A stretch of 64,000 bases of DNA from Antedon mediterranea (lineage: Eukaryota > Echinodermata > Crinoidea > Comatulida > Antedonidae). The position numbers and the translations under genes were made by a program. Under the pieces are notes generated by a model. That model saw only the letters and a list, made by a program, of their open reading frames with translations. It searched no databases and was not told the DNA's origin. The stretch lies in assembly GCF_964355755.1 (NCBI RefSeq), contig NC_092676.1:28502288-28566287 (forward strand). The letters are read 5' to 3'. Positions 13,207-30,018 of this stretch are shown piece by piece (position 1 is the first letter of the stretch; each line of letters starts with the position of its first letter).

Positions 13207-13748
13207 TTTGGGGAAAATCTACACAAAAAATAATAAAACTTCTAAACTAAAACTTCTCAACACGTTGACATTACACACATGGCTGACTTACAGCCTTGTA
13301 GATACAGACGTGTATTTGAACAACCACCACCAAAAGACGACTGGTGATTGTGGTTATAATTATCAATCGTTTTTTGTTAATAATTTAAACGTAAAAAGGT
13401 ATTTTTGGTTAATTAGCATTAAATGCTATTCATTTACATATATTTTGGAATTATACTTTACCAAAACATGTAATATAATGCTGTTTTTTATATATTTTGC
13501 GCTAACAGTAAAATATTTAAAGGCCAGTCAAGGCCAAAGGTTATTTAAAATACAATCATTCAACCAATGAAAACAAACCTGAGCAATCACGATTAACCAA
13601 TCAGGCAACGTACTCCTCTGGAAACCGCCGGTTTCAAAACAAGTGCTCTGCATAATGATCTTGGTTGCCTGCGAGAGAGTGAGGCTGTGAAGGAAGTTTG
13701 TTTTAAAATTATATTATTTCTATATTTTAGTTTAAAAACTACAACATA
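13207..13748. promoter_or_regulatory. Shared head-to-head promoter of PINX1 and PLK1
   Basis: The interval between the two start codons must hold both 5' UTRs and promoters. CCAAT boxes lie at 13564-13568 and 13597-13601, 33 bp apart. A CHR-like TTTGAA lies on the minus strand at 13633-13638, a further 36 bp on, beside a near-palindrome GAAACCGCCGGTTTC (13621-13635). In vertebrates, NF-Y boxes at about 31-33 bp spacing next to a CHR mark G2/M genes such as PLK1. Transcription starts are not known. Confidence 0.6.
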
Positions 13749-18757
<5,009 letters not shown>

Positions 18758-18988
18758 ATTATTGAAAGAGAGAGACATAAGCATTGTTGTACATAGAGAT
18801 TATACAATATCGCCTTTCTAATAGTAATACAGTATATGTAATTGCTCAATCAATTACATTATAGTAATAATATGAATACGAAGTGTTCGGTCCTTTACAT
18901 TGTTCTCTGGCAAAACATACTGTAACTAATTAGCAAAAAATTATGGTTAACAGTTGATTGTCGGTAGGCCTATGGTACGCTTTATATG

Positions 18989-18994
18989 AATAAA
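18989..18994 (+). terminator. Candidate PLK1 poly(A) signal
   Basis: AATAAA 232 bases after the PLK1 stop. A second hexamer at 19518-19523 would give a longer 3' UTR that includes the 78-bp duplication. Confidence 0.5.
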
Positions 18995-19215
18995 TCATGC
19001 ATGTACTCTTACTGCTCTTAAATTAACGGATGCGCAAATTTATATTACGCAAACTAAATGTTTGTACAGTATACATGAAATTGGCAAATAATAATTTTTA
19101 ATAGATGTTTTATTTGCCCACCTTATAAATTATTATTATACTTGAGTGAGTTGCCACTATTTTTATCTAGCATTTTGTATTTTACATTTTTTATGATTTT
19201 TTTTACTGTAGGGGC

Positions 19216-19371
19216 CACATTGATTATTACAAGGAATGGCTCTAAGCCTACAGTTGTTGTTTTGTATGGGGTATGGGATGGGCTGCTGCGTTCCACATTC
19301 ATTATTAGAAGGAATGGCTCTAAGCCTACAGTTGTTGTTTTGTATGGGGTATGGGATGGGCTGCTGCGTTC
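19216..19371. repeat. 78-bp tandem duplication in PLK1 3' region
   Basis: Two nearly identical units, 19216-19293 and 19294-19371 (CACATT.ATTATTA.AAGGAATGG ... GCTGCTGCGTTC), differing at only a few bases near their start. Confidence 0.9.
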
Positions 19372-19581
19372 TCAAAACAACAGTAGTAGTTCATTATTAC
19401 TGTTGATCGAGAAATTTGTATCATTTTTGTATATAAACTATGTTAAATGTCAATGTTACAATGTACAGATCACTGTTTTTGAAATCTTATGTGTTATGAT
19501 TATATTGATGTATTTAGAATAAATTGTAGATACTGAAGTAAATGTGAGTTTTTTTATTATTTAAAATGCAAACATTGTATT

Positions 19582-19714
19582 GTAAAGCTTTGTCTACACT
19601 ATCAAACTAGTTTCACAAAAAAAGTGTGATATGGCCAAATATAGTGGTGATATGTCCAAATATGGTACAGTAGTTATATGACATCAAATTTGTTGTCGCA
19701 TTAATGGAGCTTTA
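19582..19714. mobile_element. MITE-A copy 6 (degenerate right end)
   Basis: Left end TAAAGCTTTGTCTACACTAT and the body CCAAATATAGTGGTGATATG are recognisable; the right end has decayed to ATTAATGGAGCTTTA. Confidence 0.7.
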
Positions 19715-19847
19715 GCAGTGCATTGAATGTAAACTAAAGCTCTTCTTTCTTTACTTGCACAATTCAGCTTATGTCATTCATCAGTAATGTAATCTGGTGC
19801 TAGGCTTAAGGATATTTACACAGATACCTTTGTTTTTAAAAGTAAAG

Positions 19848-19853
19848 TTTATT
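19848..19853 (-). terminator. PIGV poly(A) signal AATAAA
   Basis: AATAAA on the minus strand about 62 bases after the PIGV stop codon. Confidence 0.6.
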
Positions 19854-19914
19854 TAAGTCTGTAATAGTTAATACTGTACTGTATATCATTTTTTGGTAGT
19901 AAGTAGAATATCGG

Positions 19915-21707
19915 TTAGGTCCATGGAAGAAAATTGCAATGCAATAACACACCAACAACACAATAACTTAGAAAATAAAATAAGATGAGTTTAGTGTTGA
20001 AATCATCTATAGCAAAATGTTTATAGAAAGTAGAAATGGTATTGTGGTCATCTTTAGCAAGAGCTTTCCTTTTTAGATGTCCTTTTGATTTTATAACCGA
20101 AGCAACGTACCAATAGAACGCTGGACAACAGGAGCAAATTAATCTTGTTGTAACCTGAAAGAAAATTTTGAACATTTATGAAATGTTTTTATGAGCCAAA
20201 GGTGAACAATACAGCAAATTTAAAATGTTGCATATACCCTACCTCAATATTAATACAAGTTGTTGCAAAAACAACTAAAGTACACAGATGAACAATGTAA
20301 ACAAAGACGGCCTCTGACATGTAACCAATGGTTACTGACGTCCTCTTGCGAAATTCAAGAAACTTAACTGTATTCCAATTCTTCCAGCTGTATATCCAAA
20401 CAGCGCAGATGCATATTACTACCATCGGAAAAGCGAGAATAAAATTCGGAATCTTTTTAAGTTGATAGTACTTCAGAAAACCAACGTCCCAGTAATGGTT
20501 TTGGATGTACGAGTAAAGTAAAGGCGGTCGGTCATCACACCACGATGGCGCCCTTGTCCTGATTGCTATATTCTTGCCAGAAATGTAGTCCGTTAAAAAT
20601 TTAAGAATATTGTCATAATCTGTACAAAAGTTTAAAAAACCATAACATTGATAAACAAAAAATGGCAATACAATTGCGGCTATGCTCAATAGTATAATGA
20701 ATCCATTTTTACAACAAGTTAAAATTAATTTAAATATTGAAAAATGATGTTTTATGCTTATGTAATGAATAGTTTGCCAAGTCATTTTATACAAGACGAA
20801 ACCACACGATACCATTCCATTCGACCTGGTTAGAGTTGAAAGTGCGAAGGTCAAAGCTGAAGTAGCATACCATCCTTGTTCTATAAGTATCATTCCGTAG
20901 AATGTCAGTGCCGCGAATAAAGTTTCCGTGTAGGTCGAAGAAAAGAACACAGAGGCTGGATTTATGCAGAATAGTAATGCGGAGTTATAAGCTAATTTAG
21001 CATCATTTAAAACAAGTTCACTCAGAATGTATATCCCATATGCCGCGAGTGTGAATGATATGACATTAATTACTAAAGCAGCGAGAAGTAGACGACTATA
21101 CACCGAGAGAATCCATTGCAATGGAAGTAGAACTGTGTTGGCAACCATCGACATCATCATTGGTAGTAATGGAAAGAAGGCGTATTGTCTTTCTTTTATG
21201 TAGCCATTTTCGGCAATTGATAGAAAGTGAGCACCATCCCATTTCCCAAATCCTCCGAAAAAAAAATTGACAATTTTGTCACCGAAGGATGATTTCTGGG
21301 CTGATTTGTAGTGGAATGCATCCGCATCATGATCTGGTATTAGGTTATTGAAGACAATCTATCAAAAAATAACAATTTAGAAATAAAAATTATCGAAAAT
21401 AAATATTTAATTTAACAGAAAGGCCTCACATATTATGTATTTATGCAATTTAGGCTTGCATGGCGTTCCATACACAGTCACTCCATACTTCAACAACAAC
21501 AAAAAAACACTCGCCTAGAGTAGTATAAACCTTGCTATCTGATAATTTAGACAGATTGCAATCAAATTATAATAACAAATATTATCATTATAATATATAT
21601 AGACAATTTAAAATAATTTAAATTAATAATCGTACTTGTAACACAATAATAAGGACCCTTGACACAAGAGCGGTTTTGATAACTTTACGTTTCATGGAGG
21701 CCGCCAT
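19915..21707 (-). CDS. PIGV: GPI mannosyltransferase 2 (PIG-V)
   Basis: PIG-V adds the second mannose to the GPI-anchor precursor in the ER lumen. Exons 21707-21636, 21358-20243, 20154-19915; 475 residues (human 493), all junctions phase 0. Seen: IPDHDADAF and GKWDGAHFLSIAENGY near residues 31-77, the lumenal catalytic region of this family; SVFFSSTYTETLFAALTFYG and LTRSNG in the middle; many hydrophobic segments consistent with a multipass ER protein; and a C-terminus GVLLHCNFLPWT that is essentially the family signature. The intron 2 donor (GAG then GTAGGG) is supported because reading through gives a frame that ends soon after without the conserved tail. The start ATG lies in a perfect TISU motif and is head-to-head with TADA3. 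Confidence 0.95.
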
Positions 21708-21711
21708 GTTG
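21700..21711 (-). promoter_or_regulatory. TISU/YY1 motif over the PIGV start codon
   Basis: Minus-strand CAACATGGCGGC matches the TISU consensus SAASATGGCGGC at every position. TISU directs initiation on mRNAs with very short 5' UTRs and doubles as a YY1 site in vertebrates. Activity here is inferred. Confidence 0.7.
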
Positions 21712-21971
21712 AAGCAATTCCAATAATTTGATATTTATTTAAACGAAAAATACATTTCATCTAAAATTTATAGAAATTAACGTAATATTTTAATATATAT
21801 GACAAAACTCATTATTATTTAATTAAAATATATATTTAAGACGCCGAAATGTAACCAACTTTCTCAAGTCCGTACATATTTATGGAACAGGTTAAAGGTT
21901 ATTAAAGAGCTTGGGTTTGTTGTGTTTTTGGTCGGAACCTTTGTTTATGTACCTTTATAATTTTGCAAATT
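21708..21971. promoter_or_regulatory. Shared head-to-head promoter of PIGV and TADA3
   Basis: Only 264 bp separate the two start codons, so both promoters must lie here or inside the first exons. The stretch is AT-rich with no obvious TATA box or CpG island. Confidence 0.6.
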
Positions 21972-24900
21972 ATGGCTGATCAAAAAGATTGTCCTCTCCA
22001 ATTTTCTGAATTTAAAGAAATAGATCATTGTAAAACATGTCCAAGATATTCCTCTGGTAATTAGGTTGCTATGAACAATTATAAATAGCTTTATCTAGAC
22101 TGCATTGAGAGTGAGAGTTAGGCTCTGCCTCGCCCTTTGCGAGCGGGGTGTTACACGTACACAGAACGTATTGATTCTACTCTCTGTGGTACACGTAATA
22201 CGATTTTATAGGCCTAGCCCACAATCATACAATGATATTTTTTAAATAGTACGCTAATACAAATATTTTCTTTCTGCAAGACTTTGGTTGGTGTATCTTT
22301 TGTTTGGTATTACACCTATTTTGTATTGAATTTATTTCTGCAAAATTTTGAAAGACATTTTTTGGGGAACAAATTTTTTTTTTTAGTTCTTGGGAGACCG
22401 GATGAGGAAGGCATTGCAGTGGAGGAGATCGACACATTGCAGCTAGAACTGGAGACACTGTTGGCAGCTGTGAGCCTACGGATGCAACAACTCCACACAG
22501 AGACGCAGGTTTTGCAAGACTGGCAAGATAAAAAAGATGGCAAGAAGACTGGAAAACCGTTTGGTGTATGATTATTATCTTTTTTAATGTCATTGATATT
22601 GTTGCCATGTTTTGAGAGGAGAACTGTAGATGTATCACACTTTATGTATGTATATTTAGTATATTTTTACTGTATTTTTTACAGAAAGAAGAATCCAGCC
22701 CTGGGAAGCGTGGTCGCGTTGATGAAAAGTTAGAAAAACCCATGAAAAAAGTGAAAGAATCTGGCAAACTTGGTGTTCCTATGCCTTCTGGTCCTGGCAG
22801 ACCCAAAGCCAAAAATATTCAGGTTAGTCTCGTTCCTATTAAATATTTTACATTCACATTATAGCTCTAGCTTCAGATTATTTGAATGAATTAAATGAAC
22901 ATTTTTTCTTCTAAAATTTCAACTTATTTATTCTTCACAGCAAAAACTACAAGAATATGAATTTATAGATGAACCTCTAGAAATTCCACGAGTGCCACGG
23001 AATGACGTTCCCGACAGATTCTGGACGTCTGTGGAACCGTATTGTGGAGATATCACCACTGAACATATGAAAACGTTACATGAGTTAATACAGGCACACG
23101 AAAACGACGCAGAATACTTCAAAGTTCCCCCTCTAGGTAGACATTATTCAACACGGTGGGCGCAAGAAGATCTTCTAGAGGAACAGAAAGAAGGTACAGT
23201 AGTATTCAATTTTTTCTAATTTGTGTTTGAATACTGATTGCGAGATTTGTTTGGTGAATCATACATTTGTGGTTTTAATTAAAGGTGGACGTATTGCAGA
23301 AAAAAAGAAAAGTTTATCTGGTAACACGACTCCTTCACAGGGCAGAGAAGTAAAAGGCATGTTGAAAAGGGTGGAAGCATTGTAAGTACACAACAATAAC
23401 ATTCATGAACAAAGAGCCATTAGAAATAAGTTAACTTGATTATTCATCCTTTAAGCTCTGTCTACACTATCAAACTTGCTGGATAAAAAAAATGTGATGT
23501 GCCCAAATATGGTAGTGATATGACATTATTATGTCCATATATGGGCACATCACATTTTTTTGTCACATTAAGTTTGATAGTGTAGACAGAGCTGCTCTTG
23601 AGAGATGAGGGTTGTCTTTTTTGCTGCATTATACCCATGTCAACACTTTCCTATGCCCATGTACACACAGAGGTAGAAAAAAAATGAGTATCCCATTTTC
23701 CAACAAGACACCACCCCAAGAAAGTCTGCTCGAATTTTCAATCAAGTCATTGATGATTCCTTTGACAAATAATATTGTAATTAATATAATACATATTCCA
23801 AAATCTTTGAGAAATCAAATGATTATAGTAAGAGGGAAGTCATGATTTGACGTTTCAATCTTTATTGATTCCTGGTGATGATCAAATTATTTTAAATCAA
23901 ACATTTTATTTCATTTGAAGACGTGAAAGGGAATCTGACGTGTGTCCGTTTGGCCCACTAACTCAAAGGTTGATATCAGCACTTGTAGATGAAAATATTA
24001 TGATGCCAATTGAAGATATTATTATGGAAACAAACAAGGTGAGTATTCACTGTGCAAAGAGATTATATCATTGACTAGAGAGTGAACTAGCTGACAGTAA
24101 ACTGACTCCTTATAAGGACTGCCATATATATATATCTGTTAAAACATATTATTTATAAAAATAATAATCTAAATTGAATAATAGTAGGGGGCGGGATTTC
24201 AAACTAGCGTATCTGGTTGGCCAATTGGTGCAGCCCACTTTTTTTGTTGTGATTACATTAAATGAACAGACTGTAGTCCAGACTCGCTAAAATCCACACT
24301 TACCTCAAAAGCAGAATTTCATTCATTTTATACAGACAGATTAACCAAACCTTTGTTGCTGATTTTATTTCTAACTTAATTTTTGCTGGTTTTTTTCTTT
24401 TTATTTCAGGTTGAGACACCAGTTGAAGCCAAAGAGTCACCAAAGCAGAATAACAGGCCGTTCTCAGTACCACACACGAGGGCGCTAGAAGCTAGGATTA
24501 GAGAGGAACTCTTCAACCAAGGTTAGTCATAATATACTATATGATAGCAATATTCTAGATTGTAAACTTTCTAAAGTTCAAACTTTATGTGACCAAAAAA
24601 TGTGATGTGCACATATTTAGACATCATGATGTCATCTCACTACCATATTTAAGCATATCACTACCATATTTGGTCACATATTTTTTGTTAAACTAGTTTG
24701 ATAGTGTAAAAAAATGTGATGTGCACATATTTAGACATCATGATGTCATCTCACTACCATATTTAAGCATATCACTACCATATTTTGTCACATTTTTCAA
24801 ACTAGTTTGATAGTGTAAACAGAGCTTAAAAGGTTTGGTAATTTAAAATGTAAATATAAGTGTTATTGATAATGATTCTGTTATATATAGGATTGTTAGA

Positions 24901-25237
24901 TTTTGATGACAAAGCATCGGAAGGTGAAGAAGATGAGGTATTAGGAGAACTGCAAAAACGTCAAGCAGAGTTGCGCGCCCTCTGTGATCGAAACCAAAGT
25001 CAGAAACAACGTCTTTACAAACTCGCTAAGGATCAAATGAAACGACAGGAACTACGACAGAAAATGCGAGGAGCCGACAATGAGGTGTTGGAGTGCTTCA
25101 GAAGACTGATGGCTGCCAGACAGAAAAAAAGATCACCGACTAAAAAAGAACGCGACCAAGCTGCTCGAGCATTACGAGATAGAGATGCTGCAGTGCGCCA
25201 ACTAGAGGCCATGGGACCTGAATTCTATTCCTGTTAA
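21972..25237 (+). CDS. TADA3: Transcriptional adaptor 3 (ADA3)
   Basis: ADA3 links TADA2 and GCN5/PCAF in the SAGA and ATAC histone acetyltransferase modules. Eight exons: 21972-22056, 22387-22565, 22685-22822, 22941-23193, 23285-23381, 23921-24038, 24410-24521, 24891-25237; 442 residues (human 432). Family blocks seen in order: KDCPLQFSEF and CPRYSS at the N-terminus, EEIDTLQLELETLL, a Gly/Pro-rich basic linker (GPGRPKAKNIQ), PDRFWTSVEPYCGDIT, YSTRWAQEDLLEEQK, CPFGPLTQRLISALVDENI, and RPFSVPHTRALEARI. A C-terminal coiled-coil-like region (QKRQAELRAL ... ARQKKRSPTKKERDQA) follows. Every splice phase closes. Exons are interleaved with MITE-A copies in introns 5 and 7 and the 3' UTR. Confidence 0.95.
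23452..23594. mobile_element. MITE-A copy 7, TADA3 intron 5
   Basis: Near-complete copy with both ends (TAAGCTCTGTCTACACTATC, GATAGTGTAGACAGAGCT). CCAAATATGG and CCATATATGG (23535-23544) are both perfect. Confidence 0.92.
24565..24829. mobile_element. MITE-A copy 8, tandem dimer in TADA3 intron 7
   Basis: Two bodies in direct orientation: the first runs to TTTGATAGTGTAA near 24709, then AAAATGTGATGTGCACATAT starts again and ends at GTAAACAGAGCTTAA. The two halves share private variants (GCACATATTTAGACATCATG), so the second arose by local duplication. Confidence 0.8.
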
Positions 25238-25321
25238 CACGCTGTTGTTGTAAACAAACTTCAGGTGTGCTAACTATTTACAGCAATAGTGATACTTAAC
25301 TGATTTTACAAAAAATGTATA

Positions 25322-25327
25322 AATAAA
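25322..25327 (+). terminator. TADA3 proximal poly(A) signal
   Basis: AATAAA 84 bases after the TADA3 stop, just before the MITE-A fragment. Confidence 0.5.
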
Positions 25328-25481
25328 ATATGGACATGATGATGACATATCACTAACATATTTGGGTATATCAGTACCATATTTGGTTATATTAGTACCA
25401 TATTTGGTTATATCAGTACCATATTTGGGCACGTCACACTTTTTTTGTCAAACTAGTTTGATAGTGTAGACAGAGTTTAAG
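25328..25481. mobile_element. MITE-A copy 9, in TADA3 3' UTR region
   Basis: Right half of the family with four TACCATATTTGG-like repeats and the end TTTGATAGTGTAGACAGAG. Left end absent. Confidence 0.8.
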
Positions 25482-25507
25482 AATATTGTCATTGTATTGT
25501 ATTCTGT

Positions 25508-25513
25508 AATAAA
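25508..25513 (+). terminator. TADA3 distal poly(A) signal
   Basis: AATAAA after the MITE-A fragment; its use would put the MITE inside the mature mRNA. Confidence 0.5.
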
Positions 25514-25844
25514 AGTAAGAGAAATCCCCTAATTTCATATTGCCATTGATTAAAAAGATGTTATATTAAATTAATAATACAATGACCTTATTTGGTCTTG
25601 AATTGTGTATATTGTATAAAAAAACCTGAAAGATTATGGCAATGAATTAAAATACTTTTACTTTTATTTCCGTAAACTTTACAACAATACTAAATAGTTG
25701 CACGCAGTGTCAACAAAAACAGTAACAATGAATTCAGATTATTTCAATGCTTTTGTAAATATTTGTATATAATTAAATTGTAGTATTTACTAGAAATATC
25801 CTACTTTGTCATAATGTGTTGTGTGCATGTTATATTTGGCCATT

Positions 25845-26545
25845 TTTCGAAACAATCCCTGTACTATGGCCAAAAAAACTGGTTACTATGACTATAAAAT
25901 GATGATAATGCAATATATACGCATATGACAAAATTATTGCATAAAAATTGAATTAATATTTTGGGCATTTTAAAAAATAGCACAGGGAAATTTTCGAAAA
26001 ATGACCAAATTTCGACCTTTTTATTTATTGATAAAAGTGGTTACTATGACTCTATAAGATGATGATAACGCAATATATGACAATATTATTGCATAGTACA
26101 GGAAAATTTTTGAAAAATGACCAATTTTCGACCTTTTTATTTTTCGATATAACTGGTTACTATAGCATAATTGACATGCGCAGAACCCATTATTCGACTC
26201 TGCACATGTTTATTATGCTATAGTAACCATTTATGTCTAAAAATAATTTTCGACCATTTTATTTTTTGACATAACTGGTTGCAATAGCATAAATGACATG
26301 CGCAGAACCCATTATTCGACTCTGCGCATGTTTATTATGCTATAGTAACCATTTATGTCTAAAAATAAAAGGGTCGAAAATTGGTTATTTTTCGAAAATT
26401 TCCCTGTACTATAGTACAGGGAAATTTTCGAAAAATGACCAAATTTTGACCTTTTTATTTATTGATAAAACTGGTTACTATGACTCTATAAGATGATGAT
26501 AACGCAATATATACGCATATATGACAATATTATTGCATACAAATT
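25845..26545. repeat. Cluster of nested palindromes and inverted repeats
   Basis: A block GGGAAATTTTCGAAAAATGACC recurs several times in both orientations with GATGATGATAACGCAATATA. Two about 74-bp hairpin units (26155-26228, 26277-26350) have arms GGTTACTATAGCATAA. The centre 26387-26436 is a perfect 50-bp palindrome, extended by a one-mismatch arm to 26381-26442. Confidence 0.85.
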
Positions 26546-28511
26546 GAATTTTAAAAAGTCGATTTATACAAATGAAATGAAATAAGAACATTATGCCAAG
26601 ACATATTTATATTTTATATTTATTGCGTTCACTCGGTTATATATACACGGCAAGAATATAAGGGAAAGAACAACCCTTGTTTATAAAGTAATATACACAC
26701 TGAGGAGGAGGATTTAAACAACCTCACAATGGATGTTACAAAAACAAACACTATATTTGATAGCAGCTTGCACTTTCACAACTTTCAAAACCTACCAACA
26801 AGTTTATTAATATAGTATTTTAACACTTTATGGCGCCATATGAAAATATATGTTTTTTTATTAGAGGCTTAACGATGGAGGAAGGCCCTTTACTACAATG
26901 TTGAACTGAGAATAATCAAAGAATATTCTTTAATATCTGCTGATACTGACCATTCTGATTATTAAGGACTAGCTGCCTGAAGTTGATGGTGCAGCATTCA
27001 GATATGATGCTCACAGACAACCATTAATAGGAAACTTCTGATTTGTGACCAACCTACGACCTAAGACGAAGTTACATCATGTTAAGTCATGGTGCCATGT
27101 AGGGATCACATTAGGATCACTGGATTCTAAGTCTAGGTGACAACAAAAGTCACAATTATGTAGTCCAAGTCGTCACAAATCTAGAAGTATTTCCTAATTG
27201 TACAAATTAAGAACAATCAATGACTCTACTATGTGCATTAGAGTGATGACTAGAAGTACAAGCAATCCAAACTGCTTATATCATATAATATGCTTTTTAC
27301 AATGTTCTTAAAAACTTTAAGTCAGTTCATCACAATCACTATCCACTTGCTTCACATTAATATACAAAAATTCACAATTTAAAAAATGCATAGATCAACA
27401 TAGTTGGGTGGTTAAATTTACAAGTAGCGCATTGTGTAGGTATCAGATACCTTGCTTAACCTCTCTATGTACAGAAATGTTGCTAAAATGATCATCTTTT
27501 AAACTCAAGAAAAGCTGGTGTTAGAGGGTTTAAGGAGGACCAGGTGAGGGGTGGGGCAGCTTTCTTGCTGGCCACAGCCTCACATTAGACCATCTTTTCA
27601 CGTAAGTATCTCTCACTAACAAATTTAGTATTGATTTTGTTTATTATTTTAGCAAAATTAAGTACAATATAACAAATCTTTAATTTATTATACAATAAAT
27701 GAAATATCTACTATAAATCTTTTATAGGACAGAGTTAGAACGAAACTCCTTCGCATACAAATCTAAGCATGTAGCCGTAGGCCTACAAATGTGGTAACAT
27801 TTTGTACATGTTATGAATAAACTTCAATTGAATAAAACATTATTTATTCATCCACCTACACCTGAATACATACAATCATGTTTCAAAATATTACTATTTT
27901 AATCGTTATTAAAAATATTTAACAATCATTGACTTTTTCCACATATATTAAATGACCATACTGTACAAGCTTTCAGTACATAAAATCGATTTTTTACAAC
28001 CTTCCAAAGATGTTTTAATTCAAACATATTTGGTAATTTTGAGTTCAATATTAAACACAATTGTTTAAAAGGAAGTATTTAAATAAGAGATACAGATTGC
28101 GTTTATGTATACTGTTAAAAAATATTGCTATTTTTGAAAAAATAATTTAAGTTACAGATCACTGGTTTCAATTTTTGTAAACATCATTTCAGTGGTGTTT
28201 AAAAACATCCAGCATAGTAATATTGCAATCCAAAACATTTCAATCAAAAAATATTTATAAACACTATTTTAAATATAAAACAACTATAGTCAGAATACTT
28301 ATCAATCAATCTTTAAAAACAGTTATATAATATTTCTATTTATGAATAAATTATAAATTTGTTTAACTTAAATTATATAGCGATATATAAATATGCCGCA
28401 AGCACTGAATTATAAAATACTGTACAAAAAAGTGTTGCGAAGGTTCAGTGTTTAACTCTGTCCTTTTATTGTAAAAGACATTTGAACCAGTCAGTCTCAA
28501 TTAGATCATAC

Positions 28512-28609
28512 ATCCCCATATAAGGAAAAAGCAATCCATATAAGGAAACAAGCAATCCATATAAGGAAAATGCAATCCATATTAGCAAACAAGCAACCCA
28601 TATAAGGCA
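28512..28609. repeat. Tandem repeat, about 21-bp unit
   Basis: About five units of AATCCATATAAGGAAACAAG with point differences. Confidence 0.8.
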
Positions 28610-29395
28610 AAGACAACTTTCAGGATAATATATCAAGAAAATAAGTCTCATCAATTCTGATGATAAAAGAAAAATGAGAAATCCAAATTCATTTGGATGC
28701 CATTTATGGAATGTTCAAAATTGTTTTGAAAGTGTGATAACATACTAAAAGTCCAGTTGATTTTTTCAATCATTATGACCAGAACTATTTCAAATACATA
28801 TTTTGCTAAATATAGGTCAAAGTATGTCATATGATCTTTAAAATGAGTTGATATTATTAAATCCTGAGTCGAAACATTCCAAAGAATAAATTAAATATAA
28901 TATTTGTGCATCTCTATGAGACAACAGAATATATATTTTTCAATAAATATTTAAAATGTATTTACATACTGCTCCTGCAGTGCTTCACAAATTTTTACTT
29001 AAAATATATTTTTGATAAAATTGTTTTATCAGAAAATTGGTCGATCAACAACCATCTGATATTGTTACTACTCAATTTCTACCATGAAAATTTACAGTTT
29101 TCAATATAACTATTGTAAAATACTTTAGAAAATAATCGCTACGAAAAAATATGAATATTTCCTTGTAGTGCCACGAAAATAGCGATTAAGAATGATGCCT
29201 TCTAGATGTTGTAGCGTCATCATTCAAATTATGTAATGCAATAATCACTGGAAAACATTGCCACAGGAGGCATAGTAGAAAAACCGTCACAGAAAATATT
29301 AAATTCCAAAATGAGTAGTCGTGTAGTATGTGTGAGCGGGAACAGCTTTGTTTGTGCTACGCTGGTGCTACATTTACTCTCTGAACACTATGCTA

Positions 29396-29735
29396 CAACC
29401 ATATGTGGCTGGCAGCACTCTGTACACTATGCTGCACCCATGTGTGGTGCTATTCTACACCCATGTGTGGCGTTATGCCACACCCATGTTTGGTGGTATG
29501 CTACACCCATGTGTGGCACTATGCTACACCCATGTATGGTGCTATGCTACAACCAAGTGTGGTACTATGCTACATCCTTGTGTGGCACTATGCTACACCC
29601 ATGTGTGGTGCTATGCTACACCCATGTGTGGCGCTATGCTACACCCATGTGTGGTGCTACGCTACAACCATGTGTGGTGCTATGCTACAACTTTGTGTGG
29701 TACTATGCTACACCCATGTGTGGTGCTATGCCACA
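29396..29735. repeat. Minisatellite, 23-bp unit
   Basis: About 14-15 units of GTGGTGCTATGCTACACCCA(TGT). The unit length is not a multiple of three and has no stop in any forward frame, which creates three overlapping long open frames that are not genes. Confidence 0.92.
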
Positions 29736-29827
29736 AAGCAGTTCATTCAACAAAATGCAAATTGTAAAATTGCATCACATTCCATTCCTGTATCTCAAAC
29801 ATCCTTTTTAAAAAATGGCAAAATACT

Positions 29828-29833
29828 TTATTG
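29828..29833 (-). terminator. Candidate poly(A) signal of the STAC-like gene
   Basis: AATAAA on the minus strand about 190 bases after the TGA at 30021-30019. Confidence 0.5.
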
Positions 29834-30018
29834 ACTTGTAGCCAGACTGGACCATATTTATTACAGGTATGGACATGCACTTAACCTCTGACCTAAGCAC
29901 CTTTCCATCAATAAAGACCTGTCCTCTTATAAATCATTCCCACTTCCAAAAGTTTTGCCAACTTTCTAAGGAACAGCTTATAGCACCGAAATATGCATAA
30001 AATGATATAAAAGCAGCT

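Larger units (their letters stand above)
18758..19914. other. PLK1-PIGV convergent spacer (3' UTRs)
   Basis: Contains the 3' UTRs of two convergent genes. Candidate PLK1 poly(A) signals are at 18989-18994 and 19518-19523, and the PIGV signal is on the minus strand at 19848-19853. A 78-bp tandem duplication (19216-19371) and a degenerate MITE-A copy (19582-19714) lie inside. Open frames over the duplication are not genes. Confidence 0.6.
25238..30018. other. TADA3 to STAC-like gene spacer (convergent)
   Basis: No coding exon recognised. It holds the TADA3 3' UTR, the palindrome cluster 25845-26545, AT-rich unique sequence 26560-28500, a 21-bp repeat (28512-28609), a 23-bp minisatellite (29396-29735), and the 3' UTR of the STAC-like gene on the minus strand with a candidate signal at 29828-29833. 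Confidence 0.6.

Noticed and set aside
19142-19522. 126-codon open frame after PLK1
   Set aside because: Made by a 78-bp tandem duplication in the probable 3' UTR; the peptide simply repeats.
29311-29834. Three overlapping forward open frames rich in CYTHVW/ATPMCG
   Set aside because: They are a stop-free 23-bp minisatellite read in three frames; no conserved start or splice context.
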